The position numbers and the translations under genes are program-made. Below are positions 9,032 through 18,591 of a stretch of DNA of 51,162 nucleotides, one piece after another. The stretch lies in assembly GCF_014645695.1 (NCBI RefSeq), contig NZ_BMMF01000018.1:1-51162 (forward strand), read 5' to 3'. The DNA is from Salinarimonas ramus. Lineage in GTDB: Bacteria; Pseudomonadota; Alphaproteobacteria; Rhizobiales; Beijerinckiaceae. The notes under the pieces were generated by a model. The model was not told the origin of the DNA. It made no database searches and saw only the letters and a program-made list of their open reading frames with translations. How positions within the stretch are numbered: the first letter of the stretch is position 1; each line of letters opens with the position of its first letter.

Positions 9032-9064
9032 CTTGCCACACGAACCCAAAGTTTGTGTGGCAAG
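9032..9064. promoter_or_regulatory. 14-bp inverted repeat before the nucleotidyltransferase gene
   Basis: CTTGCCACACGAAC and its inverted copy GTTTGTGTGGCAAG (one mismatch, which is a G-T wobble in RNA) surround a 5-base centre CCAAA. The repeat ends 8 bases before the ATG at 9023. It is either an operator for a dimeric regulator or, if transcribed, an RNA hairpin next to the ribosome-binding site. Confidence 0.7.
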
Positions 9065-9100
9065 AATTTCGTCAGGACCGACGCGATCAGCCGCCCTCCC

Positions 9101-9604
9101 TCAATAAACCCCGGCCATCTCCCGCGCCTCCCCTCGCATCGCCTCCGGCGGGCGGGGGAAGCCGCGGCGGCGGCGGTAGTCCTTCAGCGGGCGGGCGGGG
9201 CGGCGGTCCTCGGCGCTGAGCGTCTTGGCCACCGCGAAGTCGAGGAGCGTCACCGCGGCGACGGCGCCCATGGCGAGCCCGGCGCGCTCGCGGCGCTGCG
9301 GCCCCTCGTCGAGGGCACTGGCGAGCAGCCCGAGATCGACGGCGTCGCCGACGACGCGGCCCCACATCCAGGGCATGGGATCGTCGGCGGCGAGCAGCGC
9401 GATGCCGGTGGCCACCTCGCGGGCGCCGCAGGCCCGCACGTAGCCCTCGCGGCCCGACAGGCCGACGCTGCGCGCCACCGCGCGCGGGGCCGCGATCTCG
9501 GCGAGGCCGAGCGCCAGCGAGAACAGGCCGAGACCGCGCGCGAGGCGATCGGTCTCGCGGTCCGGATGGCCGCGCCGGGGCGAGCCTTGGGGTTCGTAGC
9601 GCAT
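9101..9604 (-). CDS. Small membrane protein linked to alcohol dehydrogenase
   Basis: A 167-residue protein with about four hydrophobic segments (LGLFSLALGLAEIAAP; REVATGIALLAA; VVGDAVDLGLLASAL; LAMGAVAAVTLLDFAVA). The conserved look of RGLGLFSLALGLAE and WGRVVGDAVDL matches the membrane part that precedes a SRPBCC domain in some alphaproteobacterial proteins; the SRPBCC part is absent here and the tail is short and Arg/Pro-rich. A GAGGAGA ribosome-binding site precedes the ATG. It starts 40 bp after the alcohol dehydrogenase gene and is probably cotranscribed with it. Function unknown. Confidence 0.75.
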   Translation of the reverse strand: MRYEPQGSPRRGHPDRETDRLARGLGLFSLALGLAEIAAPRAVARSVGLSGREGYVRACGAREVATGIALLAADDPMPWMWGRVVGDAVDLGLLASALDEGPQRRERAGLAMGAVAAVTLLDFAVAKTLSAEDRRPARPLKDYRRRRGFPRPPEAMRGEAREMAGVY

Positions 9605-9644
9605 GAGCAGTCTCCTCGGCGCAGGGATTTCGGGACGGGCGCCG

Positions 9645-10817
9645 TCACGGCTTGAGCACGACCTTGACGCAGCCGTCCTTCTTGTCGCGGAAGGTCTCGT
9701 AGAGGGCCGGCCCGTCGGCGAGGTCGGCGACGTGGGTGATGACGAAGGTCGGGTCGATCTGCCCCTCCTCGATCCGGCGCAGGAGATCGTCGGTCCAGCG
9801 CTGCGTGTGCGTCTGGCCCGTGCGCACGGTGATGCCCTTGTTCATCAAGGCGCCCAGCGGCACCTTGTCGGCGAGGCCGCCGTAGACGCCGGGCATGGAG
9901 ATCGTGCCCGCCGGGCGGATCAGGTAGATGATCTCGCGCAGCGCGTGGATGCGGTCGCTCTCGGCCATGACGGCCTGCTTGGCGCGGTCGTACATCGAGT
10001 CGATGTGCCCCGACACGTGCGCCTCGAGGCCCACCGCATCGATGCACTTCTCCGGGCCCTTGCCGTCGGTGAGCGCGTCGATGCGCTCCATGACGCTCTC
10101 GACCTCGAAGTTGATCGGGATCGCCCCGCCGGCCGCCGCCATCTCCAGGCGCTCGGGCACGCGGTCGATGGCGATCACCTGCTTGGCGCCGAGCAGCACC
10201 GCCGAGCGGATGGCGAACTGGCCCACGGGCCCGCAGCCCCACACGGCGACCGTGTCGGTCTCCTCGATTCCGAGCTGCACCGCCGCCTGCCAGCCGGTGG
10301 GCAGGATGTCGGAGAGGAAGAGCAGCTTCTCGTCGGAGAGGTTGGAGGGCACCTTGACGTGCGTCTTGTCGGCGAAGGGCACGCGGATGTACTCCGCCTG
10401 CCCGCCCTGGTACCCGCCGGTGAGCTGGGTGTAGCCGAAGAGCCCCGCTGTGGTGCGCCCGAAGGCCTTTTGCGCCAAGGAGGCGTTCCGGTTGGAGCGC
10501 TCGCAGACGGAGAAGTTGCCGCGCAGGCATTGCGGGCACGCGCCGCAGGAGATGGTGAAGGGGATCACCACCCGGTCGCCGACCTTCAGCGCGTGGCGCG
10601 ATTCCGGGCCGACCTCGACCACCTCGCCCATGCATTCGTGGCCCATGACGTCGCCGGGCGTCATGCCGGGGATGAAGTTGTCGTAGAGGTGGAGGTCCGA
10701 TCCGCAGATGGCGCAGCTCGTCACGCGAATGACGGCGTCGCGGGGATGCTCGATCTGCGGATCCGGCACGCTCTCGCAGCGGATGTCGTGCTTGCCGTGC
10801 CAGCTCAACGCTCTCAT
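9645..10817 (-). CDS. Zinc-dependent alcohol dehydrogenase, FdhA-like
   Basis: A 390-residue medium-chain dehydrogenase. The catalytic zinc site is CAICGSDLHLY and GHECMGEV. The structural-zinc cysteines are in CGACPQCLRGNFSVCER. The nucleotide-binding motif is GCGPVGQFA. The long insert and the C-terminal block (LIRPAGTISMPGVYGG) resemble glutathione-independent formaldehyde dehydrogenase and related threonine/alcohol dehydrogenases, so the substrate could be formaldehyde or another short aldehyde or alcohol. The start at 10817 gives the standard MRALSWHGKHD N-terminus; further upstream the frame is open but not conserved-looking. Confidence 0.88.
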   Translation of the reverse strand: MRALSWHGKHDIRCESVPDPQIEHPRDAVIRVTSCAICGSDLHLYDNFIPGMTPGDVMGHECMGEVVEVGPESRHALKVGDRVVIPFTISCGACPQCLRGNFSVCERSNRNASLAQKAFGRTTAGLFGYTQLTGGYQGGQAEYIRVPFADKTHVKVPSNLSDEKLLFLSDILPTGWQAAVQLGIEETDTVAVWGCGPVGQFAIRSAVLLGAKQVIAIDRVPERLEMAAAGGAIPINFEVESVMERIDALTDGKGPEKCIDAVGLEAHVSGHIDSMYDRAKQAVMAESDRIHALREIIYLIRPAGTISMPGVYGGLADKVPLGALMNKGITVRTGQTHTQRWTDDLLRRIEEGQIDPTFVITHVADLADGPALYETFRDKKDGCVKVVLKP

Positions 10818-10930
10818 GCGCTCGTCTCCCGCGCTCGTCTCGACCGATCGCGGCGGCCCCGGCGAAACCCTTCGGGAGGGCAGTCGGGGGCGGCCGCGGC
10901 GGGCGAACACGCGGAGCGGGGGAGCGTTCC

Positions 10931-10961
10931 GACGGCCGCGCTTCGAGCACGCGCGGCCGTC
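10931..10961 (-). terminator. Hairpin after the TadG-like gene
   Basis: A perfect 11-bp stem (GACGGCCGCGC with GCGCGGCCGTC) and 9-base loop lie 18 bp past the stop of the leftward VWA gene. There is no T-run, so termination strength is uncertain. Confidence 0.55.
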
Positions 10962-10978
10962 GTGAGGTCAGCTATGCC

Positions 10979-12379
10979 TCACTGCGTCAGGCGGACGGAG
11001 CCGATGCGCCGGGCGATCTCGTCGAAGACCGGGCCGAGGTCGGACGCCTGCGAGACGTCGTAGTAGAGCTCGGACGACGAGGCGCAGCGGCGCAGCAGGC
11101 CCGCATTCCCGTTGATGACGCGCACCGTGACGACGGTGATGCCCGCATCCTTGGCGCTCGTGCACGCGGCTTCGGTGCGCTCGTCCATGGTGCGGTTGTT
11201 GTCGCCGAACTTGTTCTCGGTGTTGTCGCCGTCGGTGAGGAGGATCATGAAACGCTCGACCTCCTCCTCGTCCTCGCCGGAGAGGGACTCGGTGAAGGGC
11301 TCGGAGGGCGAGAGCATGGCCGCGCCCCACACCGCGCCGATCGTGACGTTGGTGTTGCCCGACGGCTGCATCGAGCCGATGGCCGAGACGATGGCGCCGC
11401 CCGACGTCCACACGTCGGTGAGAGGCGCCATGCGGGCGAGGTTCGCGCGGCAATTGGAGGCGGGGTGGAGCGTGCGGGGATCGTCGAGGTCGACGCCCGC
11501 GTGCGTGACGTCGAAATCGTCGGGGATGCGGTCGCGATCCCACACGCAGCCGTCCCAGTCCGTGGGCGTCGCGCGGCGGTTGGTGTCGCAGCCGTCGCCC
11601 GCGTCCTTGTCGGCGGCGGCGAAGCGCAGCCAGGACACGCGCTCGACCCGCGTCGGGACGGCGTTGCCGGTACAGAAGCCGCCGCGCCCGCGAGGCGGGA
11701 CGGTGACGTTGCTCGTCAGCGGCGTCTCGTCCGCGACGGCTTCCTCGATCGCGAGCGGCACGCGCACGGTCGTGTCGAAGGGCACGAGGCCCACGCGGAT
11801 GCGGTCGGCGCCGCGGGCCGCCTCGCGCATCACGTGCACGAAGCCGCTCGACGGCTGGCTCGAGGAGCAGGAGGCGTCGCCGCACAGAGCGCGCTTGAGC
11901 TCGCGCATCTTGTTGCGGGAGCTCATCGAGCCCGTATTGTCGAGGACGAGAGCGATCTCGATCTGGCGACGCCCGTAGCTCGCCTCCGCGAAGCGCGAGA
12001 CGGTGACGTCGTCGATGTTGACGACGCGCAGGAACGTCGTCTCGACGCGGACCTCCGCCTCGAGCCAGACGGTCTCGTCGACCTTGTCGCCGGTGAGCGA
12101 GACGACGCTCAGCTTCGCGTCGTTCCCGAGCACGCCCTCGAGCTGCTTTCGGGCGAACTCGAGCATCTCCTCGCGGGTCGTCTCGTCGGGATCGCGCACG
12201 GCGGCGAGCGCCGCGTTGTCGAGCGCGAGCTGGATGGTCTCGGCGGTGTTTCGCGCCCGCGTGTAATCGATCGTCGCGCCGGCCATGCCGAGCAACGGGA
12301 CGAGGACGAGACCGAACGCGATGGCGACGTTGCCGCTTCTGTTCGCGACGGCGTCGCGCAAGTGACGACGCAAGCTCAT
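10979..12379 (-). CDS. TadE/TadG-like pilus-assembly protein with VWA domain
   Basis: A 466-residue protein anchored by one N-terminal membrane segment (VAIAFGLVLVPLLGMAGATIDY), the TadE/Flp-pseudopilin-like region of TadG. A von Willebrand A domain follows, with a MIDAS motif DNTGSMS near residue 148 and VVTVRVINGN near the end. Many Cys residues in the VWA domain suggest disulfides outside the cytoplasm. Start ATG at 12379 has AGGAGG 8 bases upstream. No other tad/cpa genes are nearby, so this is an orphan; such orphans are common in Rhizobiales. The 158 bp upstream, after recQ, would hold its promoter; I see no clear box. Confidence 0.83.
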   Translation of the reverse strand: MSLRRHLRDAVANRSGNVAIAFGLVLVPLLGMAGATIDYTRARNTAETIQLALDNAALAAVRDPDETTREEMLEFARKQLEGVLGNDAKLSVVSLTGDKVDETVWLEAEVRVETTFLRVVNIDDVTVSRFAEASYGRRQIEIALVLDNTGSMSSRNKMRELKRALCGDASCSSSQPSSGFVHVMREAARGADRIRVGLVPFDTTVRVPLAIEEAVADETPLTSNVTVPPRGRGGFCTGNAVPTRVERVSWLRFAAADKDAGDGCDTNRRATPTDWDGCVWDRDRIPDDFDVTHAGVDLDDPRTLHPASNCRANLARMAPLTDVWTSGGAIVSAIGSMQPSGNTNVTIGAVWGAAMLSPSEPFTESLSGEDEEEVERFMILLTDGDNTENKFGDNNRTMDERTEAACTSAKDAGITVVTVRVINGNAGLLRRCASSSELYYDVSQASDLGPVFDEIARRIGSVRLTQ

Positions 12380-12537
12380 CTTATGTACCTCCTCGAGAGG
12401 AGCAGATGGTTGCGCCCGCGGCTCTTAAGGGTGCCCTAAAGGAATATGCGACGAACACGGCCTATCGCCGCTTCATGCGGCATAGTTGACGCAAAATGTA
12501 TTCATTTCCCGTGTGCCGGCAATCGTCGGCGTGCGCC

Positions 12538-14343
12538 TCAGCCGGCCTCGCGTATCGTCGCGAGTATCTCCTCGCCGTAGCGCTCGAGCTTCGCCTTGCC
12601 GACGCCGTGGCAGGCGCCGAGCGCGCCGAGATCGTCGGGGCGCCGCTCGACGATGTCGATCATCGTGCGGTCGGTGAAGACGACGTAGGCGGGCACGCCC
12701 TCGTCCTTGGCGAGGCGCGTGCGCAGCGCCCGCAGGGCCTTCAGCAGCGGATCGCTCGACGGGCCGGAATCGGCGAGCGCGGCGGCGCGCCTCGCCTTCT
12801 TCGTGTCCTTGGGCGCATGCACGTCGGCGCGCAGCGTCACCGTTTCGCGCCCGCGCAGCACCGCGTCGCCCCGCTCGGTGATGCGCCACGCGCCGTAGCC
12901 CGTGATGTCGTTCTCGACGAGGCCGCCGGCATAGACCTGGCGGATCAGCCCGCGCCACTCGTTCTTGGCCTTGTCGCGCCCCACCCCGAAGGTGCGCAGC
13001 GTATCGTGCCCGAGGCGGCGCACCTGCTCGGTCTCGTCGCCGACGAGGATCGAGACGATGTGCTCCGAGCCGAAGCGCTCGCCCGTGCGGGCGATCGCCG
13101 AGAGGATCATCTGCGTCTCGCGCGTGGCGTCGAAGAGCGTGACGCCGCCCTCGCACAGGTCGCAATGGCCGCAAGGCTCGGAGGTCTCGCCGAAATAGGC
13201 GAGCAGCGTCTGGCGCCGGCAGCGCGGCGCCTCGCACAAGGCCACGAGCGCGTCGAAGCGGCGATACTCGATGCGCTTGACCTCCTCGGGCGCCTGGCTC
13301 TCGGCGATCTGCTGGCGGCGCAGCCGCATGTCGTCGAGGCCGTACAGCGTGAGCGTATCCGCCGGCGCGCCGTCGCGGCCGGCGCGGCCGATCTCCTGAT
13401 AGTACGCCTCGATGGTCTTGGGCATGGCGGCATGCGCCACGAAGCGCACGTCGGGCTTGTCGACACCCATGCCGAAGGCCACCGTCGCCACCATGACGAC
13501 GCCGTCCTCCTGCAGGAAGGTGTCCTGGTTCGCCTGGCGCACCGCCTGCTCGAGACCCGCATGGTAGGGCAGCGCGCGATAGCCGAGATCGCCGAGCTTC
13601 TCGGCGAGCTTCTCGACCGCGTTGCGCGTGGCGCAATAGACGATGCCGCTCTCCTCGCGATGGCGCCCGAGGAAGGCGGAGAGCTGGCGGGGCGCGTCGG
13701 TCTTGGGGCTCATGGCGAGGCGCAGGTTGGGCCGGTCGAAGCCCTGCACGAAGGTGCGCGGCGCGCGCGGGAACAGGCGCTGGGCGATGTCCTCGCGCGT
13801 GGCGCCGTCGGCCGTGGCGGTGAGCGCCATCGTCTGCACGTCGCCGAGCCGGCGGCGCACCTCGCCGAGACGCGCGTATTCCGGGCGAAAGTCGTGACCC
13901 CATTGCGAGACGCAATGCGCCTCGTCGATGGCCAGCAGCGAGACCCCGCGCCGGGCCAGGAAATCGGCGAGGCTCTCCGAGGAGAGCCGCTCGGGGGAGA
14001 CGTAGAGGAGCTTGAGCGTGCCCTCGCGCATCGCCGCGCGCACGCGCGAGGCCTCCTCCTCGTCGTTGGCGGAATTGAGCGCGCCCGCCGCGACGCCGTT
14101 GTTGCGCAACGCCGCCACCTGGTCGCGCATGAGCGCGATGAGCGGCGAGACGACGATCGTGAGGCCCTCGCGCACCAGGGCGGGGAGCTGGTAGCAGAGC
14201 GACTTGCCGGCGCCGGTGGGCATGACCGCGAGCACGTCCTCGCCGTCGAGCACAGCGCGCACCACGTCCTCCTGCCCCGGTCGGAAGGCGGAATAGCCGA
14301 ACGTCGTCGAGAGGACCCGCAGGGCGTCGTCGATCGTGGGCAT
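12538..14343 (-). CDS. recQ: ATP-dependent DNA helicase RecQ
   Basis: A 601-residue 3'-5' DNA helicase acting in recombination and fork repair. Walker A is MPTGAGKSLCYQLPAL and the DEAH box is AIDEAHCVSQWGHDFRPEY. Motifs V-VI include MGVDKPDVRFV and YYQEIGRAGRDG. A zinc-binding RQC domain follows (Cys pattern around CEAPRCRRQTLLAYFGE and CGHCDLC) and then a C-terminal HRDC domain ending near YGEEILATI. The length is the family norm. The ATG at 14343 gives the usual MPTIDDALRVL start, although no good Shine-Dalgarno is visible; 44 open upstream codons are Pro/Arg-rich and rejected. It is divergent from the abi gene. Confidence 0.95.
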   Translation of the reverse strand: MPTIDDALRVLSTTFGYSAFRPGQEDVVRAVLDGEDVLAVMPTGAGKSLCYQLPALVREGLTIVVSPLIALMRDQVAALRNNGVAAGALNSANDEEEASRVRAAMREGTLKLLYVSPERLSSESLADFLARRGVSLLAIDEAHCVSQWGHDFRPEYARLGEVRRRLGDVQTMALTATADGATREDIAQRLFPRAPRTFVQGFDRPNLRLAMSPKTDAPRQLSAFLGRHREESGIVYCATRNAVEKLAEKLGDLGYRALPYHAGLEQAVRQANQDTFLQEDGVVMVATVAFGMGVDKPDVRFVAHAAMPKTIEAYYQEIGRAGRDGAPADTLTLYGLDDMRLRRQQIAESQAPEEVKRIEYRRFDALVALCEAPRCRRQTLLAYFGETSEPCGHCDLCEGGVTLFDATRETQMILSAIARTGERFGSEHIVSILVGDETEQVRRLGHDTLRTFGVGRDKAKNEWRGLIRQVYAGGLVENDITGYGAWRITERGDAVLRGRETVTLRADVHAPKDTKKARRAAALADSGPSSDPLLKALRALRTRLAKDEGVPAYVVFTDRTMIDIVERRPDDLGALGACHGVGKAKLERYGEEILATIREAG

Positions 14344-14799
14344 GGAGCTGGGATGCGGTCTCGGGCGTGGAACGGAGGGTGGCGGCCGCGCATCCGATCG
14401 GGCACGCGCCGGCGGCCCCTTCTGCCACGGATCGACCGGCGCGGGGAAGGCTCGCGGCGAAGTGTGGTGGCCCAATCGCGTTCAAGAACAACGCTCATCT
14501 GGCCGCACCCTCAACCGCATGGTATGAATTCGTGGAGATTCGCAAAACGTACGCACTCACGCCTGCGACCGCGGCGAGGGTGTCGGGTCCGCTTTGTTCC
14601 AAGAGGGGCGCTGCAAGCCTTGGAGCGAGTGCGCCGGAGCCAAGTGTGCGCATGCCGAATTGCGAGCGGCAGCAGGAGGCGCGATGACTTGTCAGGATGG
14701 AGCCGAACAGACGAAAGGCGAACCTTTCGAGGCTCGCCTTTCGAATCCTGTCCCCAAGGGGTGTGCGTCGAAGCGCAGTGACCGTTTCTTGAGGCTCAC
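14344..14799 (+). other. Intergenic region with structured leader before the Abi gene
   Basis: 456 bp with no convincing gene between divergent recQ and abi. Near abi the sequence folds strongly: CGAAAGGCGA (14712-14721) pairs perfectly with TCGCCTTTCG (14734-14743), and a competing hairpin CGAAAGG-CGAA-CCTTTCG is nested inside. CCCC-AA-GGGG follows near 14752-14761, and CTTGG...CCAAG brackets a GCG/CGC stem near 14618-14643. It may be a 5' leader or a separate small RNA working with the HEPN protein. No clear promoter was recognised. Confidence 0.45.
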
Positions 14800-15537
14800 A
14801 TGAAGTTGGATAGCCCATCCTTGCAAGCGCTGCAAGCAGTTTTTTTAGATGATGAAGAATCCGTTAATGCTTTCATAAAGGCCGTGAGCCAGCCGCGGTT
14901 TTCCCGGTATCTGAAGGCGTGCAGAGGAAACAAGCGGGAGGTAATCGATTTGTATTTGCCGAACTCAAAACTTTCGCAATCCCTTTACTTGCTGATCCAA
15001 ATTTGGGAGGTCTGCTTGCGGAACAAGCTAAACGACTTCCTTTGCTGGAAGTACAATGGAAGCTGGCCGAAAGACACGCGCCTTCAGCGGAACCTGACGG
15101 CGAACGATCGACGGCGGCTGAATGAGGCGATCACACGCCAATCAGAAGCGCGCAAAGTGCCCCATCCTCCGACTGGAGCCATCGTCGCAGACCTATCCGC
15201 CGGTTTCTGGGTTTCGCTGCTGGCAAAGAGCTATGACGTGCCATTCTCTTGGAGATATAATCTATCTCAGGTTTACCCACATGCTGCCGGCATCAAGAGA
15301 GCCGAGGCATCTGATATCTGCAGCGCCCTCCTGGACCTCAGGAACCGAATTGCGCACCATGAACCCATCTACCACTTAGACCTCGCTTTGCTGAAACGCC
15401 AACTCGACGAGCAGATCGAGGGTATGTGCCGAGCGAGTGCAGCTTTCGCCGCTCATGCATGCACATTCGCCCACCATTGGACGATCTTGTCGCAGACAGG
15501 TGCGCCCGCGCCCCCATCTAGTGAGAATTCGAACTGA
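14800..15537 (+). CDS. Abi family protein (Abi_2, AbiD/AbiF type) with HEPN motif
   Basis: A 245-residue protein of the abortive-infection Abi_2 family (PF07751 type), in which phage infection is thought to unleash RNA cleavage. The HEPN-type RNase motif R-x4-H is clear: RNRIAHHEPI with R181 and H186. Upstream conserved segments include RFSRYLKAC near residue 33, LYLLIQIWEVCLRNKL near 62, and FWVSLLAKSYDVPFSW near 136. A GAGG ribosome-binding site lies 6 bases before the ATG. Codon use is visibly more AT-rich than in all neighbours (e.g. a T7 run near 14841), a sign of recent transfer. It stands alone between recQ and a histidine kinase. Phage defence is known for the family, not shown here. 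Confidence 0.85.
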   Translation: MKLDSPSLQALQAVFLDDEESVNAFIKAVSQPRFSRYLKACRGNKREVIDLYLPNSKLSQSLYLLIQIWEVCLRNKLNDFLCWKYNGSWPKDTRLQRNLTANDRRRLNEAITRQSEARKVPHPPTGAIVADLSAGFWVSLLAKSYDVPFSWRYNLSQVYPHAAGIKRAEASDICSALLDLRNRIAHHEPIYHLDLALLKRQLDEQIEGMCRASAAFAAHACTFAHHWTILSQTGAPAPPSSENSN

Positions 15538-15690
15538 GACACGACACCCGACGGTCCGGCGGTGGACGACGCACCGCAGGCTCGTTTGCGCACGCGCGCT
15601 GCGCGGCCGCTCGCGTGCGTCGCGTCTTTCACGTAAGGTGAGCCGGCGAGCGAGACGTGAGACGCCGCGCACGAGACCCGAAGGCCAGCG

Positions 15691-18585
15691 ATGACTCTCC
15701 CCGCCCGCACGCGCGACGCCGTGCCCGCCTTCATCGCCGGCGGCGGAGAGATGGGGGCGCGCATGCGCGCGCACGACTGGGCGAGGACACCGCTCGGGGA
15801 GCCCGAAGGCTGGCCTCAGCCGCTCAAGACCATCGTCGGCGTGGTGCTGGCCGCGAACCAGGCGATGTTCGTCGTCTGGGGTCCCGAGCGCACCATGCTC
15901 TACAACGACGCCTACGCGGAGATCCTCGGCGCCAAGCACCCGGCCGCTCTGGGCCGGCCCTTCTTCGAGACCTGGTCCGAGCTCGTCGAAAGCGTGAGCC
16001 CGATCATGGAGCGGGGCTATGCGGGCGAGCCGACGACGATGGATCATCTCGAGCTCGTCATGCTCCGCAAGGGCTATCCCGAGCCGACGCACTTCTCGTT
16101 CTTCTACGCGCCGCTGCGGGACGAGGGAACGGGGCGCGTCGAGGGCGTCTACTGCGCATGCACCGAGATCACCGAACGCGTGACGGCGGAGCGCCGTGCC
16201 GCCTTCCGCAGCGCGCTCGAGACGCGGCTTCGCGAGCTCGAGGCGCCGGCCGACATCATGAAGGCCGCAGCCGAGATGCTCGGGCAGAGGCTGCGGGTCG
16301 ACCGGGTCGGCTATGCCGAGATCGAGGCGGGCACGCCCGTCGCCAGCGTCCAGTCCGACTGGAGCGCGGCGGGTGTCGCCTCGGCCGCCGGCCGCCATCC
16401 GCTCGCCCGGTTCGGTCCCGGCGTCGCGGACGCCCTGGCGACAGGGCGGACGGTCGCGGTCGAGGACGTCTCCGCCGACCCGGCGACGACGGCTCCCGCG
16501 ACGGTCGCGGCCTATGCCGCGCTCGAGATCGCCGCGCACGTGGCGCTGCCGCTGATCAAGGGCGGGCGCCTCGCCGCCGTGCTCTACGTGCATGCGCGCG
16601 CCGCGCGGCGCTGGTCGAGCGACGACCTCGCCCTCGTGCGCGACGTCGGCGAGCGCACCTGGGAAGCGGTGGAGCGCGCCCGCGCGCAGATGGAGCTGCG
16701 CGAGAGCGAGGCGCGGCTGCGCGAGCTCGCCGACAACGTCAGCCAGCTGGTCTGGACCACCGACGCGCAGGGTGCCATCACCTGGTACAACAAGCGCTGG
16801 TTCGACTACACGGGCACGACGCTGGAGGAGATGCGCGGCTGGGGCTGGCGCGCCGTCCATCATCCCGACCACGTCGAGCGCGTCGTGGCGAGCGTGTCGC
16901 ACGCCTTCGAGACCGGCGAGCCCTGGGAGGACACGTTCCCGCTCCGGGCGAAGGACGGGACCTATCGCTGGTTCCTCAGCCGCGCCCGCCCCATCCGCGA
17001 CGAGACCGGCGCCATCGTGCGCTGGTTCGGCACGAACACGGACGTCACGGCCCAGCGCCACGCGCAGGACGCGCTCCACCGCCTCACCCGCACGCTGGAG
17101 GCCGAGGTCGCCCAGCGCACGGAGGAGCGCGACGGCATGTGGCGGCTCGGCCAGGACATCTTCCTCGTCCTGGATCTCGAGGGCACCTTCGTCAGCCTCA
17201 ACCCCGCCTTCACGCGCATTCTCGCCTGGGAGCCGCACGAGGTGGTGGGGCGACGCCACTGGCGCTTCCTCCATCCCGACGACGTCGCGGCCAAGGAGAG
17301 CGGGCTGGCGCTCCTGCGCGCGGGGACGCCGGTGAGCGGGCACGTCAACCGCTACCTCCACAAGCAGGGCGGCTATCGCCTGATCTCCTGGGCCGCGGTG
17401 GCGCAGGGCGAGCACATCTATGCGGTCGGCCGCGACGTGACCGACGAGCGCGCCCGCGCGGCCGAGCTCGAGGCGGCGCAGGAGCAATTGCGCCAGTCCC
17501 AGAAGATCGAGGCCATCGGCCAGCTCACCGGCGGCGTCGCCCACGACTTCAACAACCTGCTCACCATCGTGCGCACGTCAGTGGGCTTCCTGCGCCGCGA
17601 GGGGCTCGCCGAGGAGCGCCGCCGTCGCTACGTCGAGGCCATCGCAGAGGCGGTGGATCGCGGCGCCAAGCTCACGGGCCAGCTTCTCGCCTTCGCCCGG
17701 CGCCAGACGCTCCAGCCCGAGCCCTTCGAGGTCCGTACGCGGGTCTCGACGACGGCGGAGATGCTCTCCTCCGTCCTCGGCGCCGCGATCGAGATCGTGG
17801 TCGAGACCGCCGACGAGCCCTGCTGGATCGAGGCCGACGTCGCCCAGTTCGACACCGCCATCGTCAACATGGCGCTCAACGCCAAGGACGCGATGGACGG
17901 CGCCGGGCTCCTGACGATCCGCGTCGCGCACGACGGCGAGCACGTCGCCGTCTCCCTCGCCGACACGGGCTGCGGCATCGCGCCCGACGCGCTGGAGCGC
18001 ATCTTCGAGCCCTTCTACACGACGAAGGAGGTCGGCCGCGGCACGGGGCTCGGCCTCTCGCAGGTCTTCGGCTTCGCCCGCCAGTCCGGGGGCGACGTCC
18101 TCGTCGACAGCCGGCTCGGCAGCGGGGCGAAGATAACGCTGTGCCTGCCGCGCACCGAGCCCGCCCGCCACCCGCACGGCGCGCGTGCCGTGGAGCCCGC
18201 GCCCCTGGCCGACGGGCGGGGCACCCGCGTCCTCGTCGTCGAGGACAATCGCGAGGTGGGCGGCTTCGCCACGCAGACGCTGCAGGATCTCGGCTTCGCC
18301 ACGACCTGGGTGACGAGCGGCGAGGAGGCGCTCGCGCTGGTCGACGCCGATGCGGGGCGCTTCGACGTGGTGTTCTCCGACGTCGTCATGCCGGGCATCG
18401 ACGGGCTCACCCTCGCTCGCGAGATCCGCCGGCGCGAGCCCGGCCTGCCCATCGTGCTCACCACCGGCTACAGCCACGCGCTGGCCGAGGAGGGGCTTTT
18501 CGGCTTCGAGCTCGTGCGCAAGCCCTACGGCGCGGAGGACCTCTCCCGGGCGCTGTGCGGCAAGGCGCGCGCGGCGGGCGCCTGA
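15691..18585 (+). CDS. PAS/GAF hybrid sensor histidine kinase with receiver domain
   Basis: A 964-residue cytoplasmic sensor; no membrane segment is seen. Order: PAS (about 40-165), GAF (about 175-335), PAS (about 341-465), PAS (about 489-600), HisKA with [11 protein letters not shown] (phosphoacceptor H618), HATPase with N box [12 protein letters not shown] and G boxes [21 protein letters not shown] and [11 protein letters not shown], then a C-terminal receiver with acidic VVEDN and phosphoacceptor D897 in [11 protein letters not shown]. The kinase type matches the large PAS-rich family often used for light or redox sensing; no flavin-binding LOV cysteine motif is seen. No partner regulator gene is adjacent, so it may signal to a distant single-domain response regulator. 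The ATG at 15691 has a weak GAAGG upstream. Confidence 0.9.
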   Translation: MTLPARTRDAVPAFIAGGGEMGARMRAHDWARTPLGEPEGWPQPLKTIVGVVLAANQAMFVVWGPERTMLYNDAYAEILGAKHPAALGRPFFETWSELVESVSPIMERGYAGEPTTMDHLELVMLRKGYPEPTHFSFFYAPLRDEGTGRVEGVYCACTEITERVTAERRAAFRSALETRLRELEAPADIMKAAAEMLGQRLRVDRVGYAEIEAGTPVASVQSDWSAAGVASAAGRHPLARFGPGVADALATGRTVAVEDVSADPATTAPATVAAYAALEIAAHVALPLIKGGRLAAVLYVHARAARRWSSDDLALVRDVGERTWEAVERARAQMELRESEARLRELADNVSQLVWTTDAQGAITWYNKRWFDYTGTTLEEMRGWGWRAVHHPDHVERVVASVSHAFETGEPWEDTFPLRAKDGTYRWFLSRARPIRDETGAIVRWFGTNTDVTAQRHAQDALHRLTRTLEAEVAQRTEERDGMWRLGQDIFLVLDLEGTFVSLNPAFTRILAWEPHEVVGRRHWRFLHPDDVAAKESGLALLRAGTPVSGHVNRYLHKQGGYRLISWAAVAQGEHIYAVGRDVTDERARAAELEAAQEQLRQSQKIEAIGQLTGGVAHDFNNLLTIVRTSVGFLRREGLAEERRRRYVEAIAEAVDRGAKLTGQLLAFARRQTLQPEPFEVRTRVSTTAEMLSSVLGAAIEIVVETADEPCWIEADVAQFDTAIVNMALNAKDAMDGAGLLTIRVAHDGEHVAVSLADTGCGIAPDALERIFEPFYTTKEVGRGTGLGLSQVFGFARQSGGDVLVDSRLGSGAKITLCLPRTEPARHPHGARAVEPAPLADGRGTRVLVVEDNREVGGFATQTLQDLGFATTWVTSGEEALALVDADAGRFDVVFSDVVMPGIDGLTLAREIRRREPGLPIVLTTGYSHALAEEGLFGFELVRKPYGAEDLSRALCGKARAAGA

Positions 18586-18591
18586 CGACGC

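Noticed and set aside
14735-14760. TTTCGAATCCTGTCCCC resembled the 3' end of a tRNA, possibly an att site for the abi island
   Set aside because: The T-arm does not pair properly, no acceptor or anticodon arm is found, and no matching direct repeat was seen on the far side of abi.
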